64,000 nt of DNA from Marivirga harenae (GCF_030534335.1 NZ_CP130565.1:2129501-2193500), one strand, 5' to 3'. Numbered from the stretch's first letter, positions 19,577-28,417 are shown. Numbers and translations are program-made. Notes: generated by a model not told the origin, from the letters alone.

Positions 19577-22144
19577 ATGCGTCAAATTCTGAATTTTCTA
19601 TTTGTACTTATTATAAGCTCACTATTGACTTCCTGTGTAAACATAGCGTTGAATGCGGATAAATTTTTAGGGAAAAATGAATTAGCCAAAGCTAAAAAGC
19701 GAATTGACAAGGCAATAGAAAAGGAACCCGAAAATCCTGCAACACATTTTATGTTGGCCAAATATTTTAGTCATCCCGTTTGGTCTCACGAGGCGGTGGA
19801 TTCAGCCCATCTTTATATTCAAATGGTAAGGGATACAATGCCTTATTTGGATGTGGAAACAGCAGTTAAATTATCAAAAAAGGGATTGGATAGTACCGCT
19901 GTTGCCAAACAGGGGATGATCATAGATAGTTTGGCTTTTGAAAAAGCACTGTCAAAAAATACAGAAGAAGCTTACAACGAGTATCTTGAAAATTATCAAT
20001 ATCTCATTTACAAGACACAGGCAACAGATTTAAGGAATCAGGTAGCTTATACTGATGCTATAGCTCAAAATACCACCCAAGCAGTAAGTGAATTTTTCAG
20101 GAAATATCCTGAGGCTCCTCAAGCTCAAAAAGCGAGAAATGTTTTTGAAACGCTTTATTATGAGAAGAAAACACAAAATCAAACTGTAGAGGAGTACAAA
20201 GAATATTTAAGCGAAAGGCCTCAATCAGAATTTGCAGAAGAGGCTTCCCTAAAGCTATTAAATATCATAAGCTCCGGAGCGGATGAAATAGATTTTCAAC
20301 AATTTATTAATGAGTATGGGCAGTTTCAGGCTGCTGAAAAAGCACAAGCAATACTTGATGGATTAAATTTTCAAAAGAGATCACCCGTCTTATTAACTCA
20401 TAAAAGAGATAGTCTTTATTTTTTTTATGATTTGACAAACGCACAATTACTCACTTTTCAATTTAGTAGTGTTAATCCCGATTCCTGTTTCTTTATCACT
20501 AAGCCTTATATTTTAGGTAAAAGAAATGGTGAAAAACGAGCTTATTTAAAAACAGGACAGCAATTAACTGATTTAAATTTTAAATCCATTGATTATTTAG
20601 GTAGCGGGTTTTTCAAAATAAATGATTATGGTCGGGAGCAAATCATTGAGCATTTTAGTTTGAACCCTGCTTTGCAACTAAGTGCATTGAACTTCCAAAA
20701 GATTAATGATTTCCATTTCGCCAAGAAAGAAACAGATGGCTGGCATTTGGTTTCACTTTTGAATGAGTCTATTTTAAGACAAACCATGGATAGTATTTGG
20801 AAGGAAGAGGAGGTGTTCTTTTTTATAAGGGGGGATGATTTGGCAGTGGCCTCTTCTAATGATTTTAGAAAATCAGCCAAAGACGATTTAAAGTCTTTAA
20901 GCTTTCTTTATGATGATTACGAATGGATTAGCGATCAGTATTTGAGGTTGTATTCCAATGATTACGAAACGATTTTGGACAAAGAAGGGCAATTAGTTTT
21001 CCCCTTGGAAAAAGCCAAGTATGATTATTTTGACCAGTTCTGGATCAAGAATGTTAACAAAAAATATAGTGTATTAGATAGTAATAGAGTCAGTATATAT
21101 GATCAAAATTTTGATGACTTTAAATATAGATTTGGAATATTGGCATCGAAGAAAGATAGCCTTTGGACAGTTTTTGAGAATGGTGTTACAGGATTTCCGA
21201 AATTTCAATATGATTCCGTGAGGTTATTTAATAGTTGGTTGACTTTCGCAACAAAAGATTCATCTCAATATTTATTATTTAGATCAGGAAAAAGAATCAA
21301 TTTAGAAAAGGGCGAAGGCTTTAAAATTCTAAAAAACTATAATGTAGAATTATCGAATGTGAGCGATCAAATTCGATTTGTACAAGTTACCAACGTGAAG
21401 GGATATTCTCAATTATTTAATGGCTTTGGAAAAAAGATTAAAGAAGGAGAAAATCTAAACATCAATATTTTAACTCAACATTTAATTCAAATTCATCAAA
21501 ACAAAAAGAAGCAACTGATTGATTCTTCAGGTATAGTTATCCCGATTGAGGAGGTGGAGGCTTTTGGAGCTTATGAGAATGGATTGATTCCTATTTTGCA
21601 AAAAAGGAAATTCGGGGCATTGATAGTAGATAGTTTGAAACTTATTCCAGCACACTCTCAATCTAAATTAAAAGTGTTCTTGAAGGATTCTCTTTACATT
21701 TTCAAGCATGATAATTTATTTGGGATAAGTGATATTTCTGCTAAAATCGTGATCGAAGCCGATTTTGAAGCGATTGATTATTTTAATGATTCCATCGCCA
21801 TAGTTGAAGAGGAAGGTGAAATTGGGATATTAAATATTTATAGGAATGAGTATTTACATGAGGCGATTGAATCCTTCGAAAAAGTAAGACTTGCAGAAGA
21901 AAAATATTTTATCATCCGAAAAAGAGCAGGATATGGAGTGCTTAATCAAAAAGGCGAGGAGGTAATCCCTTTTATCTTCAATGAACTAAAATCCTTTGAA
22001 AGCAAAGGAAAGTTCTATTGGCTGGCGGAGCGTAGGCTATCAGAAATAAACTATATTGTTATTGCCTATTTTGATAAGAGAGGTAAAGTATTATTCAAGG
22101 AAGGATTGAATTTTGATGATTTTTTGGAAACTGCTTGTGATTAG
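19577..22144 (+). CDS. Large lipoprotein with TPR-like N-terminus and WG repeats
   Basis: An 855-residue product with a lipoprotein signal (FLFVLIISSLLTSC; Cys20 is the likely lipid attachment site). Residues about 30-250 are helical with TPR-like features (DKAIEKEPENPATHFMLAKYF and several NTxxAYxxYLxxYP-like segments). From about residue 300 there are repeated beta units, the clearest being WG-repeat-like: LFGISDISAKIVIEADFEAI, and YGVLNQKGEEVIPFIFNELK near residue 785. Such proteins are surface or periplasmic binding scaffolds of unknown role in Bacteroidota. It stands alone, followed by a terminator. Confidence 0.75.
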   Translation: MRQILNFLFVLIISSLLTSCVNIALNADKFLGKNELAKAKKRIDKAIEKEPENPATHFMLAKYFSHPVWSHEAVDSAHLYIQMVRDTMPYLDVETAVKLSKKGLDSTAVAKQGMIIDSLAFEKALSKNTEEAYNEYLENYQYLIYKTQATDLRNQVAYTDAIAQNTTQAVSEFFRKYPEAPQAQKARNVFETLYYEKKTQNQTVEEYKEYLSERPQSEFAEEASLKLLNIISSGADEIDFQQFINEYGQFQAAEKAQAILDGLNFQKRSPVLLTHKRDSLYFFYDLTNAQLLTFQFSSVNPDSCFFITKPYILGKRNGEKRAYLKTGQQLTDLNFKSIDYLGSGFFKINDYGREQIIEHFSLNPALQLSALNFQKINDFHFAKKETDGWHLVSLLNESILRQTMDSIWKEEEVFFFIRGDDLAVASSNDFRKSAKDDLKSLSFLYDDYEWISDQYLRLYSNDYETILDKEGQLVFPLEKAKYDYFDQFWIKNVNKKYSVLDSNRVSIYDQNFDDFKYRFGILASKKDSLWTVFENGVTGFPKFQYDSVRLFNSWLTFATKDSSQYLLFRSGKRINLEKGEGFKILKNYNVELSNVSDQIRFVQVTNVKGYSQLFNGFGKKIKEGENLNINILTQHLIQIHQNKKKQLIDSSGIVIPIEEVEAFGAYENGLIPILQKRKFGALIVDSLKLIPAHSQSKLKVFLKDSLYIFKHDNLFGISDISAKIVIEADFEAIDYFNDSIAIVEEEGEIGILNIYRNEYLHEAIESFEKVRLAEEKYFIIRKRAGYGVLNQKGEEVIPFIFNELKSFESKGKFYWLAERRLSEINYIVIAYFDKRGKVLFKEGLNFDDFLETACD

Positions 22145-22151
22145 CGCCTTG

Positions 22152-22197
22152 CTCCCACACCGGGGAACCCACAGAATGTGGCGAGGGAGTTTTTTTC
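22152..22197 (+). terminator. Terminator after the WG-repeat gene
   Basis: CTCCC (22152-22156) pairs with GGGAG (22185-22189), helped by ACA/TGT inside, followed by T7. The stem has an asymmetric internal loop, but the T-run is strong. Confidence 0.7.
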
Positions 22198-22277
22198 TTT
22201 ACCTAAGCTTAATGTAAAAATACTATCATTACTCAGTTCAAATTTTTAATTTGCGTGAAATTTATAATTTGATTTCA

Positions 22278-23921
22278 ATGAAAAGATATATAGTAGGAGC
22301 AGCAGCTCTTTTGATTTTGTTTTCATGCCAGCCAGCAGAAAAGCAGCAACAAAAAGTGAGCAAGCCCAAATTGGTAGTAGGTATTGTGATTGACCAATTA
22401 CGTCATGATTATTTCGAGCGTTATGCCGATAACTTTGGTGAGGATGGTTTTAAGAGATTAGTCTCTCAAGGATTTTATAATCATAATACCCATTACAATT
22501 ATATTCCAACTTTTACTGGCCCAGGGCATGCCTCAGTTTATACAGGGACTACACCGGCCACACACGGAATAATTGCTAATAATTGGTATGATAAGAATAT
22601 CAGAACCTCAGTTTATTGTGCGGAAGACACGTCCGTTTATACCATTGGTTCTACTTCAGATGCGGGTTTAATGTCGCCTCACCGCATGTTGAGTACGACA
22701 ATCACCGATGAGCTGGGATTAGCCACCAATTTCAAATCAAAAGTTGTTGGTATTTCTATTAAAGACAGGGGTTCTATTCTACCAGCAGGACATAATCCAA
22801 CCGGATCATTTTGGTATGATAAGAGCAACGGACACTTTGTGAGCAGTAGTTATTATGAACAAGAAGAATTACCATCATGGTTAAAAACCTTTAATAATCG
22901 CAATTTGGCAGATGAATACTTGAACCAAACTTGGAGTCTTTCTATGCCTTTGGAACAATATACACAATCCACTTCGGATGATATGCCTTATGAAATGACT
23001 GTGAGAGGTAAAGATAAGCCGGTATTTCCTTACAATTTGAAGAAGTTGAGAGCCGAAAACGGAAATTTTGCTTTATTGCCCAATACTGCATTTGGTAACA
23101 CTATTTTAGCCGATTTAGCCATTGCTACGATGGAAGGAGAGGAAATGGGAAAAGACGAAGTAACTGATTTCTTGGCTTTAAGCTTTTCTTCTACTGATTA
23201 TATTGGTCACGGATTTGGACCACGTTCGGTGGAGGTGCAGGATACCTACATCAAGTTGGATCAGGAGATTACCAGATTATTTGAACACTTAGATCAAGAA
23301 GTGGGGAAAGGAAATTATCTGATTTTCGTGACTTCAGACCATGGATGTGCAGAAGTGCCAGAATATTTGCAAGCCAATAAAATTCCTGCCGATCATTATG
23401 ATGGCAAAGCTTATGTTAAAAATATAGAAAATGCTTTAAATGAAAAATTTGGAGCAGTGGAGTGGATAGAGGATTTTTCCAATGAGCAGTTTTTTTTAAA
23501 TCATGATTTGATAAAAGAAAAAAAGGTTGACCTGGATGCTATCAGAAAGTTTATAGTAAAGGAATCCTTAAAATTGGAGGGCGTGGCCGAAGCTTATTCC
23601 GCCAGTGATATGCAAAGCACGGAATTTACAGAGCACAAAGCTTCAGCCTTGCAAATGGGCTATAACTTTAAACGATCTGGAGATGTATTATTGATATTGG
23701 AGCCAGGCTGGTTTTATCAAACTCGCTCAGCAACTACTCATGGCACTGGTTACGCTTATGATACCCACGTTCCGTTAATTTGGTATGGTTCAGGTATCCA
23801 AAGGGGTAAATCATATAAGAGGCAGAATATTGATGATATAGCAGTAACGCTAGCTCATATTTTGGGAACAAGTTTACCCAGCGGAGCTACAGGTGATCCT
23901 ATTCTAGATGTTTTGAAATAG
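22278..23921 (+). CDS. pafA: PafA-type alkaline phosphatase lipoprotein
   Basis: Phosphate-irrepressible-type alkaline phosphatase acting on phosphomonoesters outside the inner membrane. The ATG at 22278 gives a lipoprotein signal (LLILFSC, Cys17); an in-frame TTG at 22251 is less likely. Every PafA active-site position can be found: metal ligand Asp39, nucleophile Thr80 in TFTGPGHAS, Asn101, the Lys-x-Arg pair in SIKDRGSILPAGH, Asp and His in STDYIGHG, SDHG, and the late His in THGTGYAYDTHVP. The K-x-R pair separates PafA from phosphodiesterases of the same superfamily. The 547-residue length agrees with the family. Confidence 0.88.
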   Translation: MKRYIVGAAALLILFSCQPAEKQQQKVSKPKLVVGIVIDQLRHDYFERYADNFGEDGFKRLVSQGFYNHNTHYNYIPTFTGPGHASVYTGTTPATHGIIANNWYDKNIRTSVYCAEDTSVYTIGSTSDAGLMSPHRMLSTTITDELGLATNFKSKVVGISIKDRGSILPAGHNPTGSFWYDKSNGHFVSSSYYEQEELPSWLKTFNNRNLADEYLNQTWSLSMPLEQYTQSTSDDMPYEMTVRGKDKPVFPYNLKKLRAENGNFALLPNTAFGNTILADLAIATMEGEEMGKDEVTDFLALSFSSTDYIGHGFGPRSVEVQDTYIKLDQEITRLFEHLDQEVGKGNYLIFVTSDHGCAEVPEYLQANKIPADHYDGKAYVKNIENALNEKFGAVEWIEDFSNEQFFLNHDLIKEKKVDLDAIRKFIVKESLKLEGVAEAYSASDMQSTEFTEHKASALQMGYNFKRSGDVLLILEPGWFYQTRSATTHGTGYAYDTHVPLIWYGSGIQRGKSYKRQNIDDIAVTLAHILGTSLPSGATGDPILDVLK

Positions 23922-23935
23922 GAGTTGTAGCAACC

Positions 23936-23970
23936 GTAGAATTAAACGTTTAATATACGTTCAATTCTAC
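23936..23970. repeat. 14-bp inverted repeat after pafA
   Basis: GTAGAATTAAACGT and ACGTTCAATTCTAC form a 14-bp stem with one mismatch and a 7-base loop, 14 bases after the pafA stop. No T-run follows, so an intrinsic terminator is uncertain; it may mark the border of the following mobile region. Confidence 0.6.
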
Positions 23971-24053
23971 AATTAATGGCTTTTCAAAGGCTCTGCAGCT
24001 GTTTACAGTTTTTTTATCAGCTAAAATCCATTAGATTGCCTGACATAAGGTAT

Positions 24054-24079
24054 ATATAGTCACCAGGGGGTGACTATAT
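24054..24079. repeat. Perfect 11-bp hairpin at the left side of the IS91-like element
   Basis: Perfect arms at 24054-24064 and 24069-24079 with a four-base loop. It stands about 60 bases before the tyrosine recombinase gene and is followed by CACTTGTTGAAC. A second hairpin (ACCGTTTC/GAAACGGT, about 24096-24118) lies between it and the gene. Either may be a recognition hairpin for the HUH enzyme or a regulatory structure. Confidence 0.65.
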
Positions 24080-24141
24080 TCACTTGTTGAACTAAACCGT
24101 TTCTTCCTGGAAACGGTAAAATGAGGTATGATTAAATTGTA

Positions 24142-25020
24142 ATGGTAAACAAACAAGTTACCATTATGAAAACTCAAACAAAAAGCAATGCCTTAGAGCA
24201 TCTGAAAAGAGAGCTGGAATTCCGGAATTACAGTTTTCGTACAGTAAATACGTATTGTTCACTGATGTCGCACCTGGCTAAAGTGAGCAGTTTACCGCTC
24301 GAGACCATCACCCTTTCACAGTTTAAAGATTATCTTCACAAGGTGGTGATAGAAAAAGGCCTATCAGCCTCTACTGTGAACCAGTACATCAGTGCATTTA
24401 AAATAGTGCAAACCGATGTTTTAGGCAGGGAATGGGAAGATTTTAAGATTAGACGCCCTAGAAAATCTAAAAGGCTTCCGATCGTCCTCTCCATTGAGGA
24501 AATGGAAAGGCTGATCAATGTCAACGGCAACTTAAAACATAAGGCAATCATTATGCTGGCCTATTCAGCAGGCTTGAGAAGAAATGAGCTGTTGAACCTG
24601 TTACCCGATCATATCGACTCTACAAGAATGCAAGTGCGGGTCATGCAGGGCAAGGGCAAGAAAGACCGCTACACGTTGCTCTCACGCAAGACACTTGAGG
24701 TACTGCGTATTTATTATAAATTTGCACGTCCCGAGAAGTACTTATTTGAACCTCAAAACAGTAAAGGACGTCCGTTGGCAGAGACGACCTTGGCTAAAAT
24801 TGTCAAGAATAAGCTCAAGCTTGCCGGTATTAAAAAGGCGGTATCCTTTCATACCCTGCGCCACAGTTTTGCCACGCACCTCTTAGAGCAAGGCGTGAAC
24901 TTACGGCTGATACAGCAGTTTATGGGACACACCTCCCTTAAGACCACTACCGTCTATCTACATCTCACCAAGCCAGACCCCGGCAGTGTTTGCTCCCCTC
25001 TAGATAACATGAAAGTTTAA
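24142..25020 (+). CDS. Tyrosine recombinase of the IS91-like element
   Basis: Site-specific DNA strand-exchange enzyme. The 292-residue product has an N-terminal SAM-like core-binding domain (about residues 15-95) and a catalytic domain with Arg146 in SAGLRRNELL, a Lys in the QGKGKKDRYT hairpin (171-174), His237 and Arg240 in FHTLRHSFATHLLE, His263 in MGHTSLKTT and nucleophile Tyr272. It resembles integron integrases and XerC/D, but the insert specific to IntI before the HxxR motif is absent. The ATG at 24142 or the one at 24166 could be the start. The transposase gene follows after ten bases, a pairing known in IS91-like elements. Confidence 0.9.
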   Translation: MVNKQVTIMKTQTKSNALEHLKRELEFRNYSFRTVNTYCSLMSHLAKVSSLPLETITLSQFKDYLHKVVIEKGLSASTVNQYISAFKIVQTDVLGREWEDFKIRRPRKSKRLPIVLSIEEMERLINVNGNLKHKAIIMLAYSAGLRRNELLNLLPDHIDSTRMQVRVMQGKGKKDRYTLLSRKTLEVLRIYYKFARPEKYLFEPQNSKGRPLAETTLAKIVKNKLKLAGIKKAVSFHTLRHSFATHLLEQGVNLRLIQQFMGHTSLKTTTVYLHLTKPDPGSVCSPLDNMKV

Positions 25021-25030
25021 AAATGGGAAG

Positions 25031-26182
25031 ATGGAAAACAAAAGACAGAAAACAGAACTGGCTGATATCTTCATTGAGCACGCAGCGGATTATTTGAATA
25101 CCACAAAACTCTGCCTCGTACAAAAGAAAGCCTACCAGGCCATCACCCAATGTCGGAGTGCCTCCATGGGAGGGCATATTAACAGCTGTGATAATTGTGG
25201 ACACAATCAGCAAGCCTACAACTCGTGCAGAAACAGGCACTGCCCAAAATGCCAGTTCATAAGAAAGGCCAAATGGGTCGATAAACTGGCTTCAAACCTG
25301 CCTGCCACCAAATATTTTCATTTGGTCTTTACCGTGCCTCACTGCTTGAACAAGCTGTTTTATATTAATCAAAAATTGACTTATGGCGCACTTTTTAAAG
25401 CAGCGGGTCAATCTTTGATGCAGTGCGCGAAGAACCCAAAGTATCTGGGGGCAAAGGCAGGTGCGGTATCCATATTACATACCTGGGGACAAAACTTGGA
25501 TTATCACCCGCATATCCATATGATAGTGCCTGCAGGAGGATTGACCGAAGACGGAAGAGAATGGATTCCTTCTAGCCCCAACTATTTCTTACCTGTGAAG
25601 GTGTTAAGTGCTGTGTTTAGAGGTATTTTACTCAAGCTGCTGGAAGCATCTTTCAAGAATGACCGACTCAAAATACCTGCAGGCACTCACTTTGAACAAT
25701 TAAAACAGCAATGCTACAAGACCAAATGGGTGGTCTACAGTGAAAAGCCTTTTAAATGCCCTGAAAATCTGATTAATTACTTGGGCAATTATACCCACAG
25801 GGTGGCCATAAGTAACCAACGGATCATGAGCCATCAAAATGGAAAGGTAAGTTTTAATTATAAAGACTACCGATGTGGTGGCTTGAGAAAAGTGATGAGC
25901 CTAGAGGCGGGCGAATTTATCAGAAGGTTCATGCAGCATGTCCTGCCTGAGGGGTTTTGCAAAATCAGGTATTTTGGCTTTATGTCCTTGTCCAACCTTA
26001 AACAGGCTAGGGATGACTGTAATCATATCATTAATAAAATCACTTACTTCCCTGTGCTAGAAGGGCTCAATGGCATGGAAGTTTATCGGCAATTAACAGG
26101 GAAAGACCCTGTGGAATGTCCTAAATGCAAGACAAAAGGCATGAAGGCAGTTCCATTACCCAAACAAAAAACACCTGGCTAG
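25031..26182 (+). CDS. IS91-family transposase (Y2/HUH)
   Basis: Rolling-circle transposase that nicks single strands through tyrosines. The 383-residue product has an N-terminal zinc-binding domain (Cys53, Cys56, Cys66, Cys71, Cys74 in SCDNCG and CRNRHCPKC), the HUH motif YHPHIHMIV (His161 and His163), and the paired catalytic tyrosines Tyr250 and Tyr254 in YLGNYTHRVAISNQRI. A second CxxC near residue 363 ends the protein. No frameshift or internal stop is seen, so the element may be active. Confidence 0.93.
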   Translation: MENKRQKTELADIFIEHAADYLNTTKLCLVQKKAYQAITQCRSASMGGHINSCDNCGHNQQAYNSCRNRHCPKCQFIRKAKWVDKLASNLPATKYFHLVFTVPHCLNKLFYINQKLTYGALFKAAGQSLMQCAKNPKYLGAKAGAVSILHTWGQNLDYHPHIHMIVPAGGLTEDGREWIPSSPNYFLPVKVLSAVFRGILLKLLEASFKNDRLKIPAGTHFEQLKQQCYKTKWVVYSEKPFKCPENLINYLGNYTHRVAISNQRIMSHQNGKVSFNYKDYRCGGLRKVMSLEAGEFIRRFMQHVLPEGFCKIRYFGFMSLSNLKQARDDCNHIINKITYFPVLEGLNGMEVYRQLTGKDPVECPKCKTKGMKAVPLPKQKTPG

Positions 26183-26214
26183 TATTAAACTGACCGACAG
26201 TTCTTTGAAAGATT

Positions 26215-26258
26215 GTAGCTTTAACACGAAGCGAAAAAAGCTTCAACAGGAAAGCTAC
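26215..26258. repeat. Nested hairpin downstream of the IS91-like transposase
   Basis: Outer 8-bp arms GTAGCTTT (26215-26222) and AAAGCTAC (26251-26258); inner 5-bp arms GAAGC (26228-26232) and GCTTC (26240-26244). Followed by a perfect 12-base palindrome ACAAAGCTTTGT (26268-26279). Candidate origin end of the element. Confidence 0.6.
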
Positions 26259-26398
26259 GTCTAATTAACAAAGCTTTGTATGAAAACAGGCCCTACAAAT
26301 CAGCACCAAACAGGCAAAAGTTCTGCTATCAATTGGCAAGATGAGGCTTCAGCAGCTAAAGCCAACATACTATGCCCATAGTCCCATCGGCTCAGTCC

Positions 26399-26509
26399 AA
26401 CTACGTTTTATTCATCATTCTTACTGCTCTTAAATCACATTTACAGAAATGGGGATTTTACCTTTTTTTATTTATTTTTAGAGAACGATGAATAAAACGC
26501 TATAATGTT
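26399..26509. repeat. Long inverted repeat, possible first attC-like palindrome
   Basis: Arms CGTTTTATTCATCATTCT (26404-26421) and AGAACGATGAATAAAACG (26482-26499) match at 17 of 18 positions, around a 60-base centre. An AAC precedes the left arm (26399-26401) and a GTT follows the right arm (26507-26509), the same outer layout as the downstream palindromes. Confidence 0.55.
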
Positions 26510-26561
26510 GTGCTTCATGCTATATATAGCCGAAGGAATTATCGACCACAAGTATAATGTT
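26496..26561. repeat. attC-like palindrome P0 before the three-gene operon
   Basis: Runs from AAC at 26496 to GTT at 26559. Outer arms AAC..TATA..TTGTG and CACAA.TATAATGTT pair imperfectly around a centre with CCGAAGG. Its right half resembles the right half of P1 (29452-29514): both have CGAC followed by an AC/TATA stretch and a GTTA end. P0 and P1 thus flank the three-gene unit. Confidence 0.5.
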
Positions 26562-26586
26562 ATTATGATACCAAATTATGGTTTTG

Positions 26587-26594
26587 TAAATTTG
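26587..26594 (+). promoter_or_regulatory. -7 element placed for a leaderless transcript
   Basis: TAAATTTG fits TAnnTTTG and ends four bases before the ATG at 26599, so transcription would begin at or next to the start codon. The -33 region is weak (AATGTTA around 26556-26562). Confidence 0.55.
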
Positions 26595-26598
26595 ACCC

Positions 26599-27468
26599 AT
26601 GAGCTCGACTAGAACTTTCAATCCAAACCAATTGCGAGATTATTCCTACTTGTTCTCTAGAAGCGCTGTAAAAGAATGGATGAACGGCAACTTATCATCC
26701 ATTGATTTCAAGATTAAGAGATATGATGAAAACTGGTATTCGAAGACTAAAAAGACTTACATTGATTACCTAAAGTTTGTTTACTCTGTTTTAGAGAAGC
26801 AATATCAAAACGAATATATCCTCAAGAACTCATTTCTAAATGATTGGCTAATTAAGGAGATGGGAGAAAGTAACTCAGAACTCTACAGTGAATTTAGGAT
26901 TGGTAGCGCTATTGCAGATTTGGTAATGTTTAATGGTACTTCAAGAGCTTTTGAAATAAAAACTGAGCTTGATTCTGATAAACGACTTGATTCACAATTG
27001 AATCAATATCGGAAAGTATTCAATGAGATTTTTTTGATTGTCCCAGTTTCGAAGATTAAAGAATATGAAACTTATGATAGTAGTATAGGAATCATTTGTT
27101 TTGATATTTTAAGTCCCAAAAGGTTTCAAATAGTTAGATCAGCTACCAGAACTAAAGACATCGATGCTGAAGCCCTTATGCATATTTTTCACACTAGTGA
27201 GTACAAGGAAATTGTGACCCATTACTATGGACAGTTACCAGAGGTTACCAGTTTTAACCAATTTGAGGTATGCAAAGGTTTAATAGCGAAAATTCCCCAG
27301 AATGAACTTAATCAACTTTTTATAAATAAAATGAAGAGTCGTGCAGGCAATTATGAGCTATCAGCACGTAACTACAGGGAGTTCAATCAGCTTAGCTTAG
27401 CGCTACGCATGAATATGAAAAATAGAAAACAGTTATTCTCTATTTTAAAAGCTCCTCTTAATGTTTAA
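26599..27468 (+). CDS. sce7726-family protein, PD-(D/E)XK nuclease-like
   Basis: First gene of a three-gene unit. The 289-residue product has a helical N-terminus and then a restriction-endonuclease-like core: IADLVMFNG with Asp107, AFEIKTELDS with Glu119 and Lys121, and a downstream SQLNQY that forms a Q-x3-Y motif (Gln133, Tyr137) as in RecB/Cas4-type nucleases. The pattern matches the family NCBI calls sce7726, usually found beside sce7725. Nuclease activity is inferred from the motifs. The gene is followed by the sce7725-like gene after nine bases. Confidence 0.75.
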   Translation: MSSTRTFNPNQLRDYSYLFSRSAVKEWMNGNLSSIDFKIKRYDENWYSKTKKTYIDYLKFVYSVLEKQYQNEYILKNSFLNDWLIKEMGESNSELYSEFRIGSAIADLVMFNGTSRAFEIKTELDSDKRLDSQLNQYRKVFNEIFLIVPVSKIKEYETYDSSIGIICFDILSPKRFQIVRSATRTKDIDAEALMHIFHTSEYKEIVTHYYGQLPEVTSFNQFEVCKGLIAKIPQNELNQLFINKMKSRAGNYELSARNYREFNQLSLALRMNMKNRKQLFSILKAPLNV

Positions 27469-27477
27469 ATTTCAACT

Positions 27478-28416
27478 ATGTACTATCCACTCCTTAGAGC
27501 TCGTCAATTTGAATTAATTACAATTCGCGAATTAGTGTCCGAGAATGCCATACAAGGTGTAGTTACACCAATTTTCGAACCGGTAAAGGAAACACACAAT
27601 AACCTTGATATAGCATTTGACATATTTCAACAAGGAACCCAATCTGCCTATTTGATTTTGAATCCTGACATCGGAGAAATTCCAGGAGATGGAACACACT
27701 ACCTGAATTACTTAATTTCTAAGCAACCAGGCACTTACCTTCCAGCCTTTAGGTATAGAAGTAATGGAGAATACATTCGACAGGCAATTGAAAATGGCAA
27801 TCTCGAAAATTGTATGATTATTTGTCAAAATGATGTAGATGCAAACAGTATAGATTTTACTCAATTGGCAGAATTAAGACAAGTGACTGCTTTTAACGTT
27901 GAAGACCCAGGAAGAAACAGAAGATTAAGACGATATCTTAATAGCTTACAGAAAACATTCATTAGACTAGATGATCCTTTTGAAAAACAAATTAGAAATA
28001 GTGACTTTCTAACAATTCCAGAGCATCTCTTCTCAGAAGAACATCTGTATTTTGATACGGAGGATGATTTCGATGGGTTTTCAGACTATACGGTTTTAGC
28101 CAGTGAATTTATTGAGGGAGGAAGTACACCAAGGGCAGTAGTAATTCATCTTACTTACCTACAAGATCAAGATGAAATTTGGATTAGACACTTTACTTCT
28201 GATACAAATGATTCAATTGCCAACGTTCAAGGGAAATTTGCAGAAGCAGCTGAAAAAGCTGTATCTTTTTGTAGAGCTAACGGACTTTCAAATGCAGCCC
28301 TTGAAGAACTGTTTGATCATTTTGACGAACAGCATTACCCAGGTCTTGGCACGGTTAAGAAAATCTCTATGAAAAATCATATCCTTGTTGTAGCAGGATA
28401 TTTAAGTGGTAGATAA
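27478..28416 (+). CDS. sce7725-family protein
   Basis: The 312-residue product opens MYYPLLRARQFELITIRELV and continues with IFEPVKETHNNL, the start typical of the sce7725 family, related in layout to the Beta-protein family. It has the feel of a TIM-barrel-like protein with alternating strands and helices (YLILNPDIG, MIICQND, VTAFNVEDPGRNR). No catalytic motif can be named with confidence. It is encoded with sce7726 and RES genes, with one base between its stop and the next ATG, indicating translational coupling. Confidence 0.75.
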   Translation: MYYPLLRARQFELITIRELVSENAIQGVVTPIFEPVKETHNNLDIAFDIFQQGTQSAYLILNPDIGEIPGDGTHYLNYLISKQPGTYLPAFRYRSNGEYIRQAIENGNLENCMIICQNDVDANSIDFTQLAELRQVTAFNVEDPGRNRRLRRYLNSLQKTFIRLDDPFEKQIRNSDFLTIPEHLFSEEHLYFDTEDDFDGFSDYTVLASEFIEGGSTPRAVVIHLTYLQDQDEIWIRHFTSDTNDSIANVQGKFAEAAEKAVSFCRANGLSNAALEELFDHFDEQHYPGLGTVKKISMKNHILVVAGYLSGR

Positions 28417-28417
28417 T

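Larger units (their letters stand above)
24054..26258 (+). mobile_element. IS91-like element with accessory tyrosine recombinase (ends approximate)
   Basis: Two adjacent plus-strand genes, a tyrosine recombinase and a Y2/HUH transposase, lie between two strong hairpins. The left one is at 24054-24079 (11-bp arms ATATAGTCACC/GGTGACTATAT, loop AGGG) and the right one, a nested hairpin, at 26215-26258 (outer arms GTAGCTTT/AAAGCTAC, inner GAAGC/GCTTC). IS91 elements have no terminal inverted repeats of the DDE type and make no target duplications; they use hairpin-bearing ori and ter ends and CTTG/GAAC-type targets. CTTG and GAAC occur at 24083-24092. The exact termini cannot be fixed without an empty site. 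Confidence 0.6.
26183..26598 (+). other. Gene-free gap between IS91-like element and the cassette array
   Basis: 416 bases without a credible coding frame. It holds the nested hairpin at 26215-26258, the palindrome at 26268-26279, a long inverted repeat at 26404-26499, an attC-like palindrome at 26496-26561 and the promoter for the next operon. The middle part (26280-26400) shows no recognisable feature. Confidence 0.6.

Noticed and set aside
22251-22277. TTG start for the PafA gene
   Set aside because: It would bury the lipoprotein signal; the ATG at 22278 places the lipobox Cys at residue 17.
24142-25020. Tyrosine recombinase as the integron integrase of the cassette array
   Set aside because: The additional domain specific to IntI before the HxxR motif is missing, the gene is followed by an IS91-type transposase and it points toward the array instead of diverging from it. 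It is better explained as part of the IS91-like element.
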